Shown: positions 53,604-61,544 of the stretch, one piece after another
Position numbering within the stretch: position 1 is the first letter of the stretch
Layout: the number at the start of each line of letters is the position of its first letter
DNA from: Caulobacter rhizosphaerae
GTDB taxonomy: Bacteria; Pseudomonadota; Alphaproteobacteria; Caulobacterales; Caulobacteraceae
Direction of reading: 5' to 3'
Length of the DNA: 64,000 nt
NCBI RefSeq assembly: GCF_010977555.1
Contig: NZ_CP048815.1
Coordinates: 868,001-932,000 of the forward strand
Made by a program: the position numbers and the translations under genes
Notes under the pieces: model-generated
Told to the model about the DNA's origin: nothing
Database searches by the model: none
What the model saw: only the letters and a program-made list of their open reading frames with translations

Positions 53604-53719
53604 AGGTTTTGCGGTGCTGCATCTTCAGATTGTGCGTTTATCGGCCGCCTGAGGACGGCGCACGGATCCGTTGAATTCAAAGGGGCGGCTCAATTCGCCA
53701 AGTTAACGCCCCGACCTAA

Positions 53720-53902
53720 GAGCGTTCGCGGATCGAGCGCTTCGCGACCGACGTCCAGCGGCGCGTCCCGGCCGGCAACGGCTATGCCAACCGCTCGATG
53801 ACCCGCGCCGTGGTCGACGTCCAGCCGTTCGGCGGCCGAGCGGTCGAGCGGGCGCTCAGCATCAGCACCCACCACCCCGGGGCGGGGATCCGGCGCTGCT
53901 GA
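53720..53902 (+). pseudogene. fossil of PutA/P5C-dehydrogenase C-terminus
   Basis: A 60-codon open stretch between stops reads RFATDVQRRVPAGNGYANRS then MTRAVVDVQPFGGRAVERAL. This resembles the C-terminal aldehyde-dehydrogenase end of PutA, where the family pattern is AGNxYxNRNxxGAVVGVQPFGGEGLSGTGPKAGGP; after the QPFGG the reading degenerates. A stop (TAA 53717-53719) directly precedes it, and the rest of the gene is missing. The call rests on remembered PutA pattern only. Confidence 0.55.
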
Positions 53903-53991
53903 ACCCGTAGGCGTGACGTGCTCGCCGGCTTGCCCACGCGGACAAGCCAGCGAAACGCCCCGCTGAAAGAGGCCCGGCGGCGCAATCATGG

Positions 53992-54007
53992 GTGAAACAA
54001 ATTTCAC
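53992..54007. promoter_or_regulatory. inverted repeat GTGAAA-CAAA-TTTCAC before GH95
   Basis: A perfect 6-base inverted repeat with a 4-base spacer lies 84 bases before the GH95 start codon, in a locally AT-rich stretch that ends in CTTGCAAACAATA. It is a plausible operator for the GH95 gene. No regulator gene is adjacent. Confidence 0.4.
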
Positions 54008-54090
54008 TCTTGCAAACAATACCGCTCCCATGGATAGACATTTCCGGCTCAGTCCGTCCAAACGAGGCGGACGACCGGGGAGTGACAGCC

Positions 54091-56436
54091 ATGACCAACC
54101 CGACCCGCCGCGCCGTTTTCCTGGCGGGCTCGGCCATGGCCGCCTTGCCCGGCATGGCCCAAACGACTCCATTGGAAGCCGCCACGGACCTGCGCCTCTG
54201 GTACCGGCAACCGGCCAGGGAATGGGTCCAGGCCCTGCCCGTCGGCTCGGGCCGGCTGGGCGCGATGGTGTTTGGCGGGACCGCCGTCGAGCAACTGCAG
54301 CTCAACGAGAGCACCCTGTGGGGCGGCGGCCCCTATGACCCGGTCAATCTCCAGGCGGCGGGCGCCTTGCCGGAAATCCGCCGGCTGATCGACGCGGGCC
54401 AGTACGCCGACGCCTCGGCCCTGGCCGCCGCCAAGTTCATGGCCACGCCGCTCTGGCAGATGCCCTACCAGACCCTGGGCGCGCTGAAACTGTCGTTCCC
54501 GGGCCTGCCGGACGCCGGCGAAGGCTATGTCCGCGACCTCGACCTCGACGCGGCCACAGCTCGGACGCGCTTTTCGCACGGCGGCGTGGCCTTCGCGCGG
54601 GAGGTCATCGCCAGCGCGCCCGACCAGGTGATCGCCGTGCGGCTGTCGGCCGACAAGATGGGCGCGATCTCGGTGGACCTGGCCTTCGACAGCCCCCTGA
54701 AGCCGACGGTCGCGGCGGAGGGCGGCGACACCCTGGTGCTCAGCGGCCGCAACGCCGGCCAGCACGGGATCGCCAGCGCCCTGACGGTGGACTGCCGGGT
54801 CAAGGTCGTCGCCAAGGGCGGCAAGGTTCTGGCCCAGGACCAGGGCCTGTCCGTGCGCGGCGCGGACGAGGTGCTGCTGCTGATCGTCGCCGGCACCAGC
54901 TATCGCCGCTTCGATGACGTCTCGGGCGACCCCGCCGCCGACAACCGTGCGCGGCTGGCCCGCGTCGCGCGCAAGCCGTGGCCTGTCCTGCTGGCCGACC
55001 ATCAGGCCGACCATCGCCGCCTGTTTCGCAAGGTGGCCGTGGATTTCGGGACGACGGGCGCGGCCTTGCGGCCGACCGACGAGCGCATCCGCCTGTCGCC
55101 GACCACCGACGACCCGGCGCTCGCGGCCCTCTATTTCCAGTACGGCCGCTATCTGCTGATCGCCTGCTCGCGCCGCGGCGGCCAGCCGGCCAACCTGCAG
55201 GGCCTGTGGAACGACAGCATGAACCCGCCCTGGGGCAGCAAGTTCACGATCAACATCAATACCGAGATGAACTACTGGCCCGCCGAGCCCACCGGCCTGG
55301 CCGAATGCGTCAAGCCCCTGGTCGAGATGGTCCGCGACCTTTCGGTCACCGGCGCGCGAACGGCCAAGGCGATGTACGGCGCGCGCGGCTGGGTCGCCCA
55401 CCACAACACCGACCTTTGGCGGGCGACGGCGCCGATCGACGGCGCGGAATACGGCGTCTGGCCGACCGGCGGCGCGTGGCTGTGCAAGCACCTGTGGGAC
55501 CACTACGACTACGGCCGCGACACGGCCTATCTGGCCGACGTCTATCCGCTGATGAAGGGCGCGGCGCTGTTCTTCCTCGACGCCCTGGTGGTCGATCCCA
55601 AGTCCGGCCGGCTGGTGACCAATCCGTCGATCTCGCCGGAGAACAACCACGGCCGCGGGTCGGCCCTGGTCGCGGGTCCGACCATGGACGAGGCCATCCT
55701 TCGCGACCTGTTCGACAACTGCATCGCCGCCGCGCGGGTCCTCGGGCGCGATGCGCCGCTGGCGGCGGAATTCGCGGCGACGCGCGACAGGCTGGCCCCC
55801 TACAAGATCGGCAAGGAGGGCCAGCTTCAGGAATGGCAGGAGGACTGGGACGCCGGCGCCATGGACATCCATCACCGCCACGTCTCGCACCTCTACGGCC
55901 TGTTCCCGTCCGACCAGATCGCCTTGGACCTGACGCCCGATCTCGCGGCGGCGGCCCGCAAGACGCTGGAGACCCGCGGCGACCTTTCCACCGGCTGGGC
56001 CATCGCCTGGCGGCTGAACCTGTGGGCCAGGCTGGGCCAGGGCGACCACGCCCATGGCATCCTCAAGCTGCTGCTGAGTCCCGAGCGCACCTATCCCAAC
56101 ATGTTCGACGCCCATCCGCCGTTCCAGATCGACGGCAATTTCGGCGGGACCAGCGGCATGACCGAGATGGTGCTGCAAAGCCGCAACGGCGCCGTGCACC
56201 TGTTGCCGGCCCTGCCCTCGGCCTGGCCGAACGGCAAGCTGACGGGCCTGCGGGCGCGCGGCGGGCTGGGCGTCGACGTATGGTGGAAGGACGGGAAGCT
56301 GCTGCGGGCCCGGCTGACGGCGGACAAGCCCGGCCGCCACATGGTGCGCGTCGCGGGGCGATCGTTCGTCGCGGACATGCGACAGGGCGAGAGGATCGAG
56401 CTGGTGATGCGGGACGATCAATTGCGACGCGGCTAA
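54091..56436 (+). CDS. GH95 alpha-L-fucosidase (or alpha-L-galactosidase)
   Basis: ATG 54091 with GGGGAG eight bases upstream gives a 781-residue precursor; the leader MTNPTRRAVFLAGSAMAALP carries a twin-arginine pair and is cleaved near GMAQTT. GH95 features are LPVGSGRLGAMVFGG, LNESTLWGGGPYDP, GRYLLIACSRRGGQPANLQGLWN, NINTEMNYWPAEP with the asparagines that activate water, and the acid Glu in GQLQEWQEDWD, then HRHVSHLYGLFP and the C-terminal QIDGNFGGTSGMTEML-like segment. GH95 inverts configuration and typically cleaves alpha-1,2-fucose. It stands alone as a single-gene unit downstream of gene debris. Confidence 0.94.
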   Translation: MTNPTRRAVFLAGSAMAALPGMAQTTPLEAATDLRLWYRQPAREWVQALPVGSGRLGAMVFGGTAVEQLQLNESTLWGGGPYDPVNLQAAGALPEIRRLIDAGQYADASALAAAKFMATPLWQMPYQTLGALKLSFPGLPDAGEGYVRDLDLDAATARTRFSHGGVAFAREVIASAPDQVIAVRLSADKMGAISVDLAFDSPLKPTVAAEGGDTLVLSGRNAGQHGIASALTVDCRVKVVAKGGKVLAQDQGLSVRGADEVLLLIVAGTSYRRFDDVSGDPAADNRARLARVARKPWPVLLADHQADHRRLFRKVAVDFGTTGAALRPTDERIRLSPTTDDPALAALYFQYGRYLLIACSRRGGQPANLQGLWNDSMNPPWGSKFTININTEMNYWPAEPTGLAECVKPLVEMVRDLSVTGARTAKAMYGARGWVAHHNTDLWRATAPIDGAEYGVWPTGGAWLCKHLWDHYDYGRDTAYLADVYPLMKGAALFFLDALVVDPKSGRLVTNPSISPENNHGRGSALVAGPTMDEAILRDLFDNCIAAARVLGRDAPLAAEFAATRDRLAPYKIGKEGQLQEWQEDWDAGAMDIHHRHVSHLYGLFPSDQIALDLTPDLAAAARKTLETRGDLSTGWAIAWRLNLWARLGQGDHAHGILKLLLSPERTYPNMFDAHPPFQIDGNFGGTSGMTEMVLQSRNGAVHLLPALPSAWPNGKLTGLRARGGLGVDVWWKDGKLLRARLTADKPGRHMVRVAGRSFVADMRQGERIELVMRDDQLRRG

Positions 56437-56475
56437 AGCCCCAGCGGTGAAGGTTCTTTCTGAAATCGACCCTGA

Positions 56476-56631
56476 TGGGCCGGTCGCCGTGGACAGATCG
56501 CCCATCTTCCCTCGAAGGCGCGTGTTCTCTGTTACGCGGTCTTCGAGAAGTTTCAGGCGCTCGTGGCCGAGCAGATCGAGGCGATCGCGAATTTCGACGC
56601 CTCGGCGTCCGACGGACCGCCTGGCCTCTGA
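56476..56631 (+). other. possible gene fragment (51 codons)
   Basis: Downstream of GH95 one frame reads with good codon use as ARVLCYAVFEKFQALVAEQ then IEAIANFDASASDGPPGL before TGA. It has no start codon and an upstream stop at 56473. It may be the tail of a lost gene; the family is not recognised. The 300-base gap around it otherwise holds only a GGCGGC/GCCGCC stem near 56659-56682. Confidence 0.25.
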
Positions 56632-56734
56632 GTGTCTCGTTTCTGGAGAGGAGGTAACGGCGGCTTATGGCGCAATGCCGCCAGCATAGGTGATGCATGC
56701 CGCCAGCAGCATTCAAGTGGAGCGCCGCGTCGGA

Positions 56735-57502
56735 TCAATGCGAAGCCGCTTCGATCAGCCTGGCGACCTCATGGGGGTGAGAGATCATCACGACGTGCGA
56801 GGCTCCAGGCACGATGACGATCTGTTTGGCGCGGGCCCGCTCGGCCATCCATTTCATGGCGGCCGGCGGGATGTTGCGATCGGCTTCGCCATAGGTCCAC
56901 CACGACGGGATGGCCTTCCAGCCGTTGGCGACGGCCTTTTCGGCTCCAGCCGCGTCGGTCAGCGGCCGCTGGGCCACAGCCATCAGCTTGGCTTGGGCCA
57001 GGGGGACATCGGCGGCGAATTGGACCGGGAATTTGTCCTGCTGGATGTATAGGTCGTGAGCGCCGCCGGGTAGATCGACGGGCCTTTCCAGCGCACTAGG
57101 CAGGGTGCTGCCCGGGAACTTCCCGGAGAGCTCGAAGATGCTCTCGCCGACCTCGGGGGCGAAGGCCGCGACATAGACCAGCGCCTTGACGTTGGCCGCA
57201 CCGTCGCTGGCGGCCGAGATCACCGCGCCGCCATAGGAATGGCCGACCAGGATCACGGGGCCGGGGATTGCGTCGAGCACCGTCCGCACGGCGGCCGCGT
57301 CGCTGGCAAGACCGCGCAGGGGATTGGCGGCGGCCACGACGGGATAGCCGTCGCGGGTCAAGTCGGCGACGACGCCGTTCCAACTGCTGCTGTCGGCGAA
57401 GGCGCCATGGACCAGGACCACCGTCGGCTTGGTCTGGGCATGAGCGGTGGCCAGGTTCGCCAGGCCAAGGGCCAGGGCGAAGGCGAACACTTTCTGGGTC
57501 AT
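56735..57502 (-). CDS. periplasmic alpha/beta-hydrolase in the ECF regulon
   Basis: The 255-residue precursor has a signal peptide ending near ATAHAQT. The fold is a small alpha/beta hydrolase: VVLVHGAFADSSSW, nucleophile serine in LVGHSYGGAVI, and His in GASHVVMISHP. This group includes esterases and hydrolases acting on small aromatic or hydrophobic esters. It is transcribed away from the sigma-factor gene. Upstream is a copy of the ECF-type promoter element, its distal half at 57583-57587, 81 bases before the start, so it is probably a direct target of the adjacent sigma factor. Confidence 0.9.
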   Translation of the reverse strand: MTQKVFAFALALGLANLATAHAQTKPTVVLVHGAFADSSSWNGVVADLTRDGYPVVAAANPLRGLASDAAAVRTVLDAIPGPVILVGHSYGGAVISAASDGAANVKALVYVAAFAPEVGESIFELSGKFPGSTLPSALERPVDLPGGAHDLYIQQDKFPVQFAADVPLAQAKLMAVAQRPLTDAAGAEKAVANGWKAIPSWWTYGEADRNIPPAAMKWMAERARAKQIVIVPGASHVVMISHPHEVARLIEAASH

Positions 57503-57582
57503 GGGCTATGTCCTTGGAAGAGCGGTCAGGGGCGGCTGGGGCTCCAGCGGAACGGCCGTGTCGGCGTCGTCCTGTCTGGGTC

Positions 57583-57609
57583 GAACGCAGGTCGCCGCAA
57601 AATCCTCAC
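57583..57609 (-). promoter_or_regulatory. ECF-type promoter copy 1 (hydrolase)
   Basis: On the minus strand GTGAGGATTT (57609-57600), 12 bases, then CGTTC (57587-57583). The spacing equals that of three other copies in this neighbourhood. It faces the alpha/beta-hydrolase gene. The two blocks look like minus-35 and minus-10 elements of an ECF sigma factor, which often have a GGAxTT-like upstream block and CGTT downstream. Confidence 0.75.
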
Positions 57610-57628
57610 CCCACCGCCGCCCGCGAAG

Positions 57629-57655
57629 GTGAGGACTTCCACCGGGACTGCGTTC
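57629..57655 (+). promoter_or_regulatory. ECF-type promoter copy 2 (sigma/fecR)
   Basis: GTGAGGACTT (57629-57638), 12 bases, CGTTC (57651-57655), 79 bases before the chosen sigma start. It is back-to-back with copy 1, 20 bases apart. It implies autoregulation of the sigma factor. Confidence 0.75.
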
Positions 57656-57733
57656 TGCCTTTCCGACACCTGACGCCCGTTGGTCGTTGGACAGATGGCG
57701 GAGTCTCTGATGGGAATGGCGCGAGAGGGGCCC

Positions 57734-58261
57734 ATGAGCGACGCTTCCGACGCCGCCGCGCGCGCGGACGCCTTCGCCCGGCAGGCCGCGGCGATGCGGA
57801 GTCCCTTGGGCGCCTATTTTCGCCGCCGGATCCGCAACGCCGGCGAGGTGGAGGATCTGGTGCAGGAGGTCTTTCTTCGCCTGACGGTGCGCGGCACGCC
57901 CGACCATGCTGACCACGCCAGCGCCTACATCTTCCAGATCGCCGCCAGCGTGCTGGCCGACCGCCATCGCCGCCGCACGGTCAGACGCGCCGACGAGCAC
58001 GTCCCGCTGGACCCGGACCTTCGCGGCGAGCAGGATTTCGACCCGGCCCGCATCTATGCCGGCAAGCAGGCCCTGAACGCGGCGGCCGCGGCCCTGATGA
58101 CCATGCCCGAACGCACGCGGACGATCTTCCTGCTTCGGCGGATCGACGGCCTTCGCCATCAGGCCATCGCCAAGCAGCTTGGTCTCTCGGTCAGCGCCGT
58201 CGAAAAGCACATGGTTCGCGCCATCGAGCATCTGATGGCGCATGCGGGAGGCGCCCGATGA
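57734..58261 (+). CDS. ECF RNA polymerase sigma factor, FecI-like
   Basis: ATG 57734, with GAGAGGGG upstream, is preferred over a TTG at 57680 and two earlier ATGs, because the promoter element at 57629 leaves a normal leader; the product is 175 residues. Region 2 is PLGAYFRRRIRNAGEVEDLVQEVFLRL (key residues F, D, Q, F, R), and region 4 is MPERTRTIFLLRRIDGLRHQ followed by AIAKQLGLSVSAVEKHMVRAI. The FecI-like sigma factors answer a signal passed from an outer-membrane receptor through a FecR anti-sigma. Its stop overlaps the fecR-like start (ATGA). Confidence 0.93.
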   Translation: MSDASDAAARADAFARQAAAMRSPLGAYFRRRIRNAGEVEDLVQEVFLRLTVRGTPDHADHASAYIFQIAASVLADRHRRRTVRRADEHVPLDPDLRGEQDFDPARIYAGKQALNAAAAALMTMPERTRTIFLLRRIDGLRHQAIAKQLGLSVSAVEKHMVRAIEHLMAHAGGAR

Positions 58262-59295
58262 CCCGCGACGTCCTGACCCCAGCCCAGGCCGCAGCTCGAT
58301 GGCTGGCCCGCGACGATCTCGATCAGTCGCCCCAGCGCGAACAGTTCGCGGCTTGGCTGGAGGAGAGCGAGGAGAACCGCGACGCCTGGACCCAGGCGCA
58401 ACGGATGTGGAATATCTTCGACGACGCAGATGACAGCGACCTGATCGCCGCCATGGCGCGGGGGGCCAGGAAGGCTGGGCCCGAGCCCGCCGCCAAGCCG
58501 TTCTGGCCTCAGCTCGTCGCAGCCTCGATCGCTGTCGCAGCGGTGTCGGTGACACTGTTCTTTGGCGCCCAGCAAGGCTGGTTCGACCACGCCGCCAAGC
58601 CGACCCAGGTCGCCCTCAACGAGGCCGCCTCTCTGACGGCCGTCGGGCGCGCCGACTACGTCACCGGTGCGGGACAGAGATCCATCGTCGACCTGCCGGA
58701 TGGCACGCGCGTCACCCTGGACGCCGACAGCGCGGTCGACGTCGCCTTCGCGGGAGGCCGGCGTGACGTGCGCCTGCTGAACGGCCATGCCTTCTTCGAC
58801 GTCGCTCATGATCGCGCCCGTCCCTTCGCCGTGCAGGCGGCCGGGCGAGTGGTCACCGCCCTAGGCACCCAATTCGACGTGCGGCTGACGTCGGGCGCCT
58901 TGCGGGTCGTGCTGGCCGAGGGAAGCGTGTTGGTGAGCTCGCCCTCGGAAGGCGGCTCCGCGCCGCCAATCAGGCTTTCGCCCGGTCAAGCCTTCTCCGC
59001 CCAGCCGGGGGGCGTGGGCAAGGTGACGCCCGCGAATCTCGATGACGCCTTGGCCTGGAAGCAGGGCGTGGTGGAGTTTCGCGACCAGCCGCTGTCCGAG
59101 GCGGTCGGCGTGCTGAATCGCTACACGCGGGCCCAGATCGTCATCAAGGATTCCAAGGTCGCGGCCTTGCACATCACCGGCGTCTTCAAGACCGGCGACG
59201 TCAAGCGGTTCGGGCGCTCGGTGTCGGAGGTCCTGCCCGTGAGGATGGTCGCCCGCGACGCCGACACCTATGAGCTGGTTTCGACGCGGCGCTAG
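58258..59295 (+). CDS. FecR-type anti-sigma/sigma regulator
   Basis: The 345-residue protein has an N-terminal DUF4880-like cytoplasmic segment (AAARWLARDDLDQ to WTQAQRMWNIF), one membrane helix at about residues 84 to 105 (LVAASIAVAAVSVTLFF), and a periplasmic FecR domain (SIVDLPDGTRVTLDADSAVDVAF, RDVRLLNGHAFFDV, FAVQAAGRVVTALGTQFDVR; key residues L, G, L, A, F, V). The end contains a STN-like segment (LNRYTRAQIVIKDSKVAALHITGVF) that contacts receptor N-termini in this family. It overlaps the sigma gene by four bases. The receptor partner is probably the one partly seen at 61576. Confidence 0.93.
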   Translation: MTRDVLTPAQAAARWLARDDLDQSPQREQFAAWLEESEENRDAWTQAQRMWNIFDDADDSDLIAAMARGARKAGPEPAAKPFWPQLVAASIAVAAVSVTLFFGAQQGWFDHAAKPTQVALNEAASLTAVGRADYVTGAGQRSIVDLPDGTRVTLDADSAVDVAFAGGRRDVRLLNGHAFFDVAHDRARPFAVQAAGRVVTALGTQFDVRLTSGALRVVLAEGSVLVSSPSEGGSAPPIRLSPGQAFSAQPGGVGKVTPANLDDALAWKQGVVEFRDQPLSEAVGVLNRYTRAQIVIKDSKVAALHITGVFKTGDVKRFGRSVSEVLPVRMVARDADTYELVSTRR

Positions 59296-59307
59296 GCGCT
59301 GTTTCCC

Positions 59308-59334
59308 GTGAGGACTTTTGCAAACGCCACGTTC
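59308..59334 (+). promoter_or_regulatory. ECF-type promoter copy 3 (YcaC-like gene)
   Basis: GTGAGGACTT (59308-59317), 12 bases, CGTTC (59330-59334), 83 bases before the isochorismatase-family start and 13 bases after the FecR stop. The upstream block is identical to copy 2. Confidence 0.75.
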
Positions 59335-59416
59335 TCCCTAGTAGAGCGCCGCGGGCCTGGGGTCTCCTCTCGCCAAATAGCTGTCGTCGCTCGAAACCCC
59401 TGAGCGAGGACCCGAC

Positions 59417-60028
59417 ATGACATCGCCCCAGACCATCCGCGATCCGCTGGCCGACCCCCTGCTGACGCCCCAGAACGCCGCCTTGCTGATCATCGATTTC
59501 CAGCCCGTGCAGGTTTCGTCCATCGTCACGATGGAAAAGCGCCTGCTGATCGCCAACGTCGTCAATCTGGCCAGGACCGCTCGGCTCTACGACCTGCCCG
59601 TGGTGCTCACCACGGTGAACGTCGCCACCGGGCTCAACACCCCGACCATCACGCCGATCACCGACGTACTGCCGGACGTTCGGCCGCTGGACCGCACCGC
59701 CATCAACGCCTGGGAGGACGAGGACTTCGTCGCCGCGGTGAAGGCGACGGGGCGCAACAAGCTGATCATGGTCGCCCTGTGGACCGAGGTCTGCCTGGCG
59801 TTCCCGGCCCTGGACGCCCTCGCCGAGGGCTTCGAGGTCTTCGCGGTGGTGGACGCGGTGGGCGGCACCTCGGAGCTGGCCCACCGCGCCGGCATCGACC
59901 GCGTCGTCCAGGCCGGTGGCAAGCCGGTCAGTTGGATCCAGATCGCCTGCGAGCTGCAGCGCGACTGGAACCGGACGGCGACCGCCGAGGGTTTCGCCGA
60001 CATCGTTCTGCGCGCGGTCGGCCACTAA
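59417..60028 (+). CDS. YcaC-like isochorismatase-family hydrolase
   Basis: The 203-residue protein matches YcaC-type cysteine hydrolases: the Asp in LLIIDFQPVQV near residue 27, INAWEDEDFVAAVKATGRNKL, and the catalytic Cys in WTEVCLAFPALDALAEGF near residue 123, then GIDRVVQAGG and ACELQRDWNR, the YcaC end. There is no signal peptide, so it is cytoplasmic. YcaC homologues form octamers and their physiological substrate is unknown. The ECF-type promoter copy at 59308 makes it a target of the adjacent sigma factor. Confidence 0.93.
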   Translation: MTSPQTIRDPLADPLLTPQNAALLIIDFQPVQVSSIVTMEKRLLIANVVNLARTARLYDLPVVLTTVNVATGLNTPTITPITDVLPDVRPLDRTAINAWEDEDFVAAVKATGRNKLIMVALWTEVCLAFPALDALAEGFEVFAVVDAVGGTSELAHRAGIDRVVQAGGKPVSWIQIACELQRDWNRTATAEGFADIVLRAVGH

Positions 60029-60041
60029 GCGACCGAAAAAA

Positions 60042-60068
60042 GGGAGCAAGGCCAGCCGCCTTGCTCCC
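60042..60068. terminator. bidirectional intrinsic terminator
   Basis: GGGAGCAAGG (60042-60051) pairs with CCTTGCTCCC (60059-60068), loop 7. It is flanked by A6 at 60036-60041, which is a T tract on the minus strand, so it is a textbook terminator for the minus-strand cupin gene and also lies just after the plus-strand YcaC-like gene. Confidence 0.85.
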
Positions 60069-60096
60069 GCTCTGTTGCCGTCGGGTCGGGTACGGA

Positions 60097-60567
60097 TCAG
60101 GGCTTGGGCGCGTTGGCCGCCTCGACATAATCCGTGCTGGTGGGGCCAAAGCCTGAGATGTAGACGCTGGCACCTTCAGGGCCGGTCATGGCGAAGTGAT
60201 CGACTCCTGCCGGCTCGCTGTAGAAGCTGCCCGGCGGCAGGATCTTGACCAGCGCCCCGTCGGCCTTGCGGCCATAGCCGAAGCGCCAGACGCCCGAGAC
60301 GACCACGGCGGTGCGGTTGTCCCGGTGGCTGTGGGCGGCGATCCGCATGTTGGGCGGCGCCCACAGCGCGATCGTATAGGGGCCGGCCTTGGTCGGGTCG
60401 CCGTAGAGGACGGTCGTGCGGATGCCGGTGACGCCCGAGGTGCCGGCGGTCGCGCCGCCCTGCGTTAAGGCGGCGATCTCCGGCGGGGTCAGGCGCAGCT
60501 GGCGATCCGAGGCGGCGCCGGAAAGGACCAGCAGGACGGCTGCGGCGAGAGCAAGGCGGCGGCTCAC
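60097..60567 (-). CDS. secreted small cupin protein
   Basis: GTG 60567 overlaps the stop of the hydrolase gene (GTGA) and starts a 156-residue precursor with leader VSRRLALAAAVLLVLSGAAS; a longer frame runs through the hydrolase gene and is shadow. The cupin barrel has metal-ligand candidates in MRIAAHSHRDNRTAVVVSG and the second motif PPGSFYSEPAGVDHFAMT. It is probably periplasmic. Cupins of this size are often isomerases, dioxygenases or sensors. Co-translation with the hydrolase suggests they act on the same compound. Confidence 0.88.
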   Translation of the reverse strand: MSRRLALAAAVLLVLSGAASDRQLRLTPPEIAALTQGGATAGTSGVTGIRTTVLYGDPTKAGPYTIALWAPPNMRIAAHSHRDNRTAVVVSGVWRFGYGRKADGALVKILPPGSFYSEPAGVDHFAMTGPEGASVYISGFGPTSTDYVEAANAPKP

Positions 60568-61499
60568 GGCTTGGCCTCCAGGAAGTCGCGGACCATCGCC
60601 ACCGTGGCCTTGGGGTTTTCTTCCATGATCCAGTGGCCGGAGTCGGGGACCACGCCTTCGGTGACGTTGGTGGCGGCGAAGCGCATCACCGTGGCCATCA
60701 TCGGCCCGAACGACTTTTCGCCGCCCATGGCCAGCACCGGCATGGTCAGCTTGCCCTCGGCGATGAAGGCCTTGTTGTCGATCGCGTCCTGGTCGAAGGC
60801 GGCGAACTGCGAGAAGCCGCCATGCATGGCGCCGGGCAGGGCGTAGAGCTTGGCGTAGTGCTCGCGCGAGGCCTCGGTGAAGCGGGCGGGCGTGGCCGAG
60901 AACTCGTTCCAGAAACGGTCCAGATAGATGCGCTCGCGGCCGGCGACCAGGCGCTCCATGTCCGGTCCGCCGAAGCGGAAGTGCCACAGCAGAGGGTTCT
61001 TGAGGATCTCCTCCCAGGGACCGACGCCGGGCAGCGGCGCGTCGATCAGCACGAAGCGGCGGACGCGGTCGCGGTGTTCGGCGGCGAAGGCGTAGCCGAC
61101 CATGTTGCCGATATCGTGGGTGACGAGGTCGACCTGGCCGACCTTCAGCGCGTCAAGAACGCCGGCGACGTCCTGGCCCTGGTTCTTCTTGTCGTAGCCG
61201 CCGGAGGCCGGCTTCGACGACAGGCCCAGGCCCCGGAGATCGGGCACGATCACGGTGTGAGTCTTGGCGAGCTCGACCGCCATCGGCTCCCACATGTCGC
61301 CGGTCTCGCCATAGCCGTGCAGAAGCACGACGGCCGGACCCTTGCCGCCGACGCGGACGTGGATCTTCGCGCCATTGGTGGCGATGTCCTGGACCTTGAA
61401 GTCGGCAGGGAAGGGTTTGACCTGCGCCTGGGCCGGGGAGGCCAGGGCCGAGGCCGATAGGATTAGGGCCGCCAGGGCGACCGGAGCGAGCTTGAACAC
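60564..61499 (-). CDS. alpha/beta-hydrolase, haloacetate-dehalogenase/epoxide-hydrolase type
   Basis: GTG 61499 has GGAGGACAGCAG directly upstream and gives a 311-residue precursor with a signal peptide ending near SPAQAQV. The core shows VVLLHGYGETGDMWEP, the nucleophile Asp in LVTHDIGNMVGYAFA (Asp rather than Ser), WHFRFGGPDMERLVAGRERIYLDRF in the cap, and the His in VPDSGHWIMEE. Asp-nucleophile members open epoxides or remove halide from haloacids. An export signal is uncommon for that group. It lies downstream of the receptor at 61576 and has its own ECF-type promoter copy. Confidence 0.9.
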   Translation of the reverse strand: MFKLAPVALAALILSASALASPAQAQVKPFPADFKVQDIATNGAKIHVRVGGKGPAVVLLHGYGETGDMWEPMAVELAKTHTVIVPDLRGLGLSSKPASGGYDKKNQGQDVAGVLDALKVGQVDLVTHDIGNMVGYAFAAEHRDRVRRFVLIDAPLPGVGPWEEILKNPLLWHFRFGGPDMERLVAGRERIYLDRFWNEFSATPARFTEASREHYAKLYALPGAMHGGFSQFAAFDQDAIDNKAFIAEGKLTMPVLAMGGEKSFGPMMATVMRFAATNVTEGVVPDSGHWIMEENPKATVAMVRDFLEAKP

Positions 61500-61544
61500 C
61501 TGCTGTCCTCCAGGATCGCGCGGAACCACCGCGCCTAGGAGGGG

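Noticed and set aside
53044..53990. Insertion sequence or transposase remnant next to the RTX relic
   Set aside because: I looked for terminal inverted repeats, target duplications and DDE-type motifs and saw none; the debris is explained by duplication and deletion.
54049..56505. An 818-codon minus-strand open frame opposite GH95
   Set aside because: GH95 on the plus strand has a ribosome-binding site, Tat signal and catalytic motifs; the antisense frame has none.
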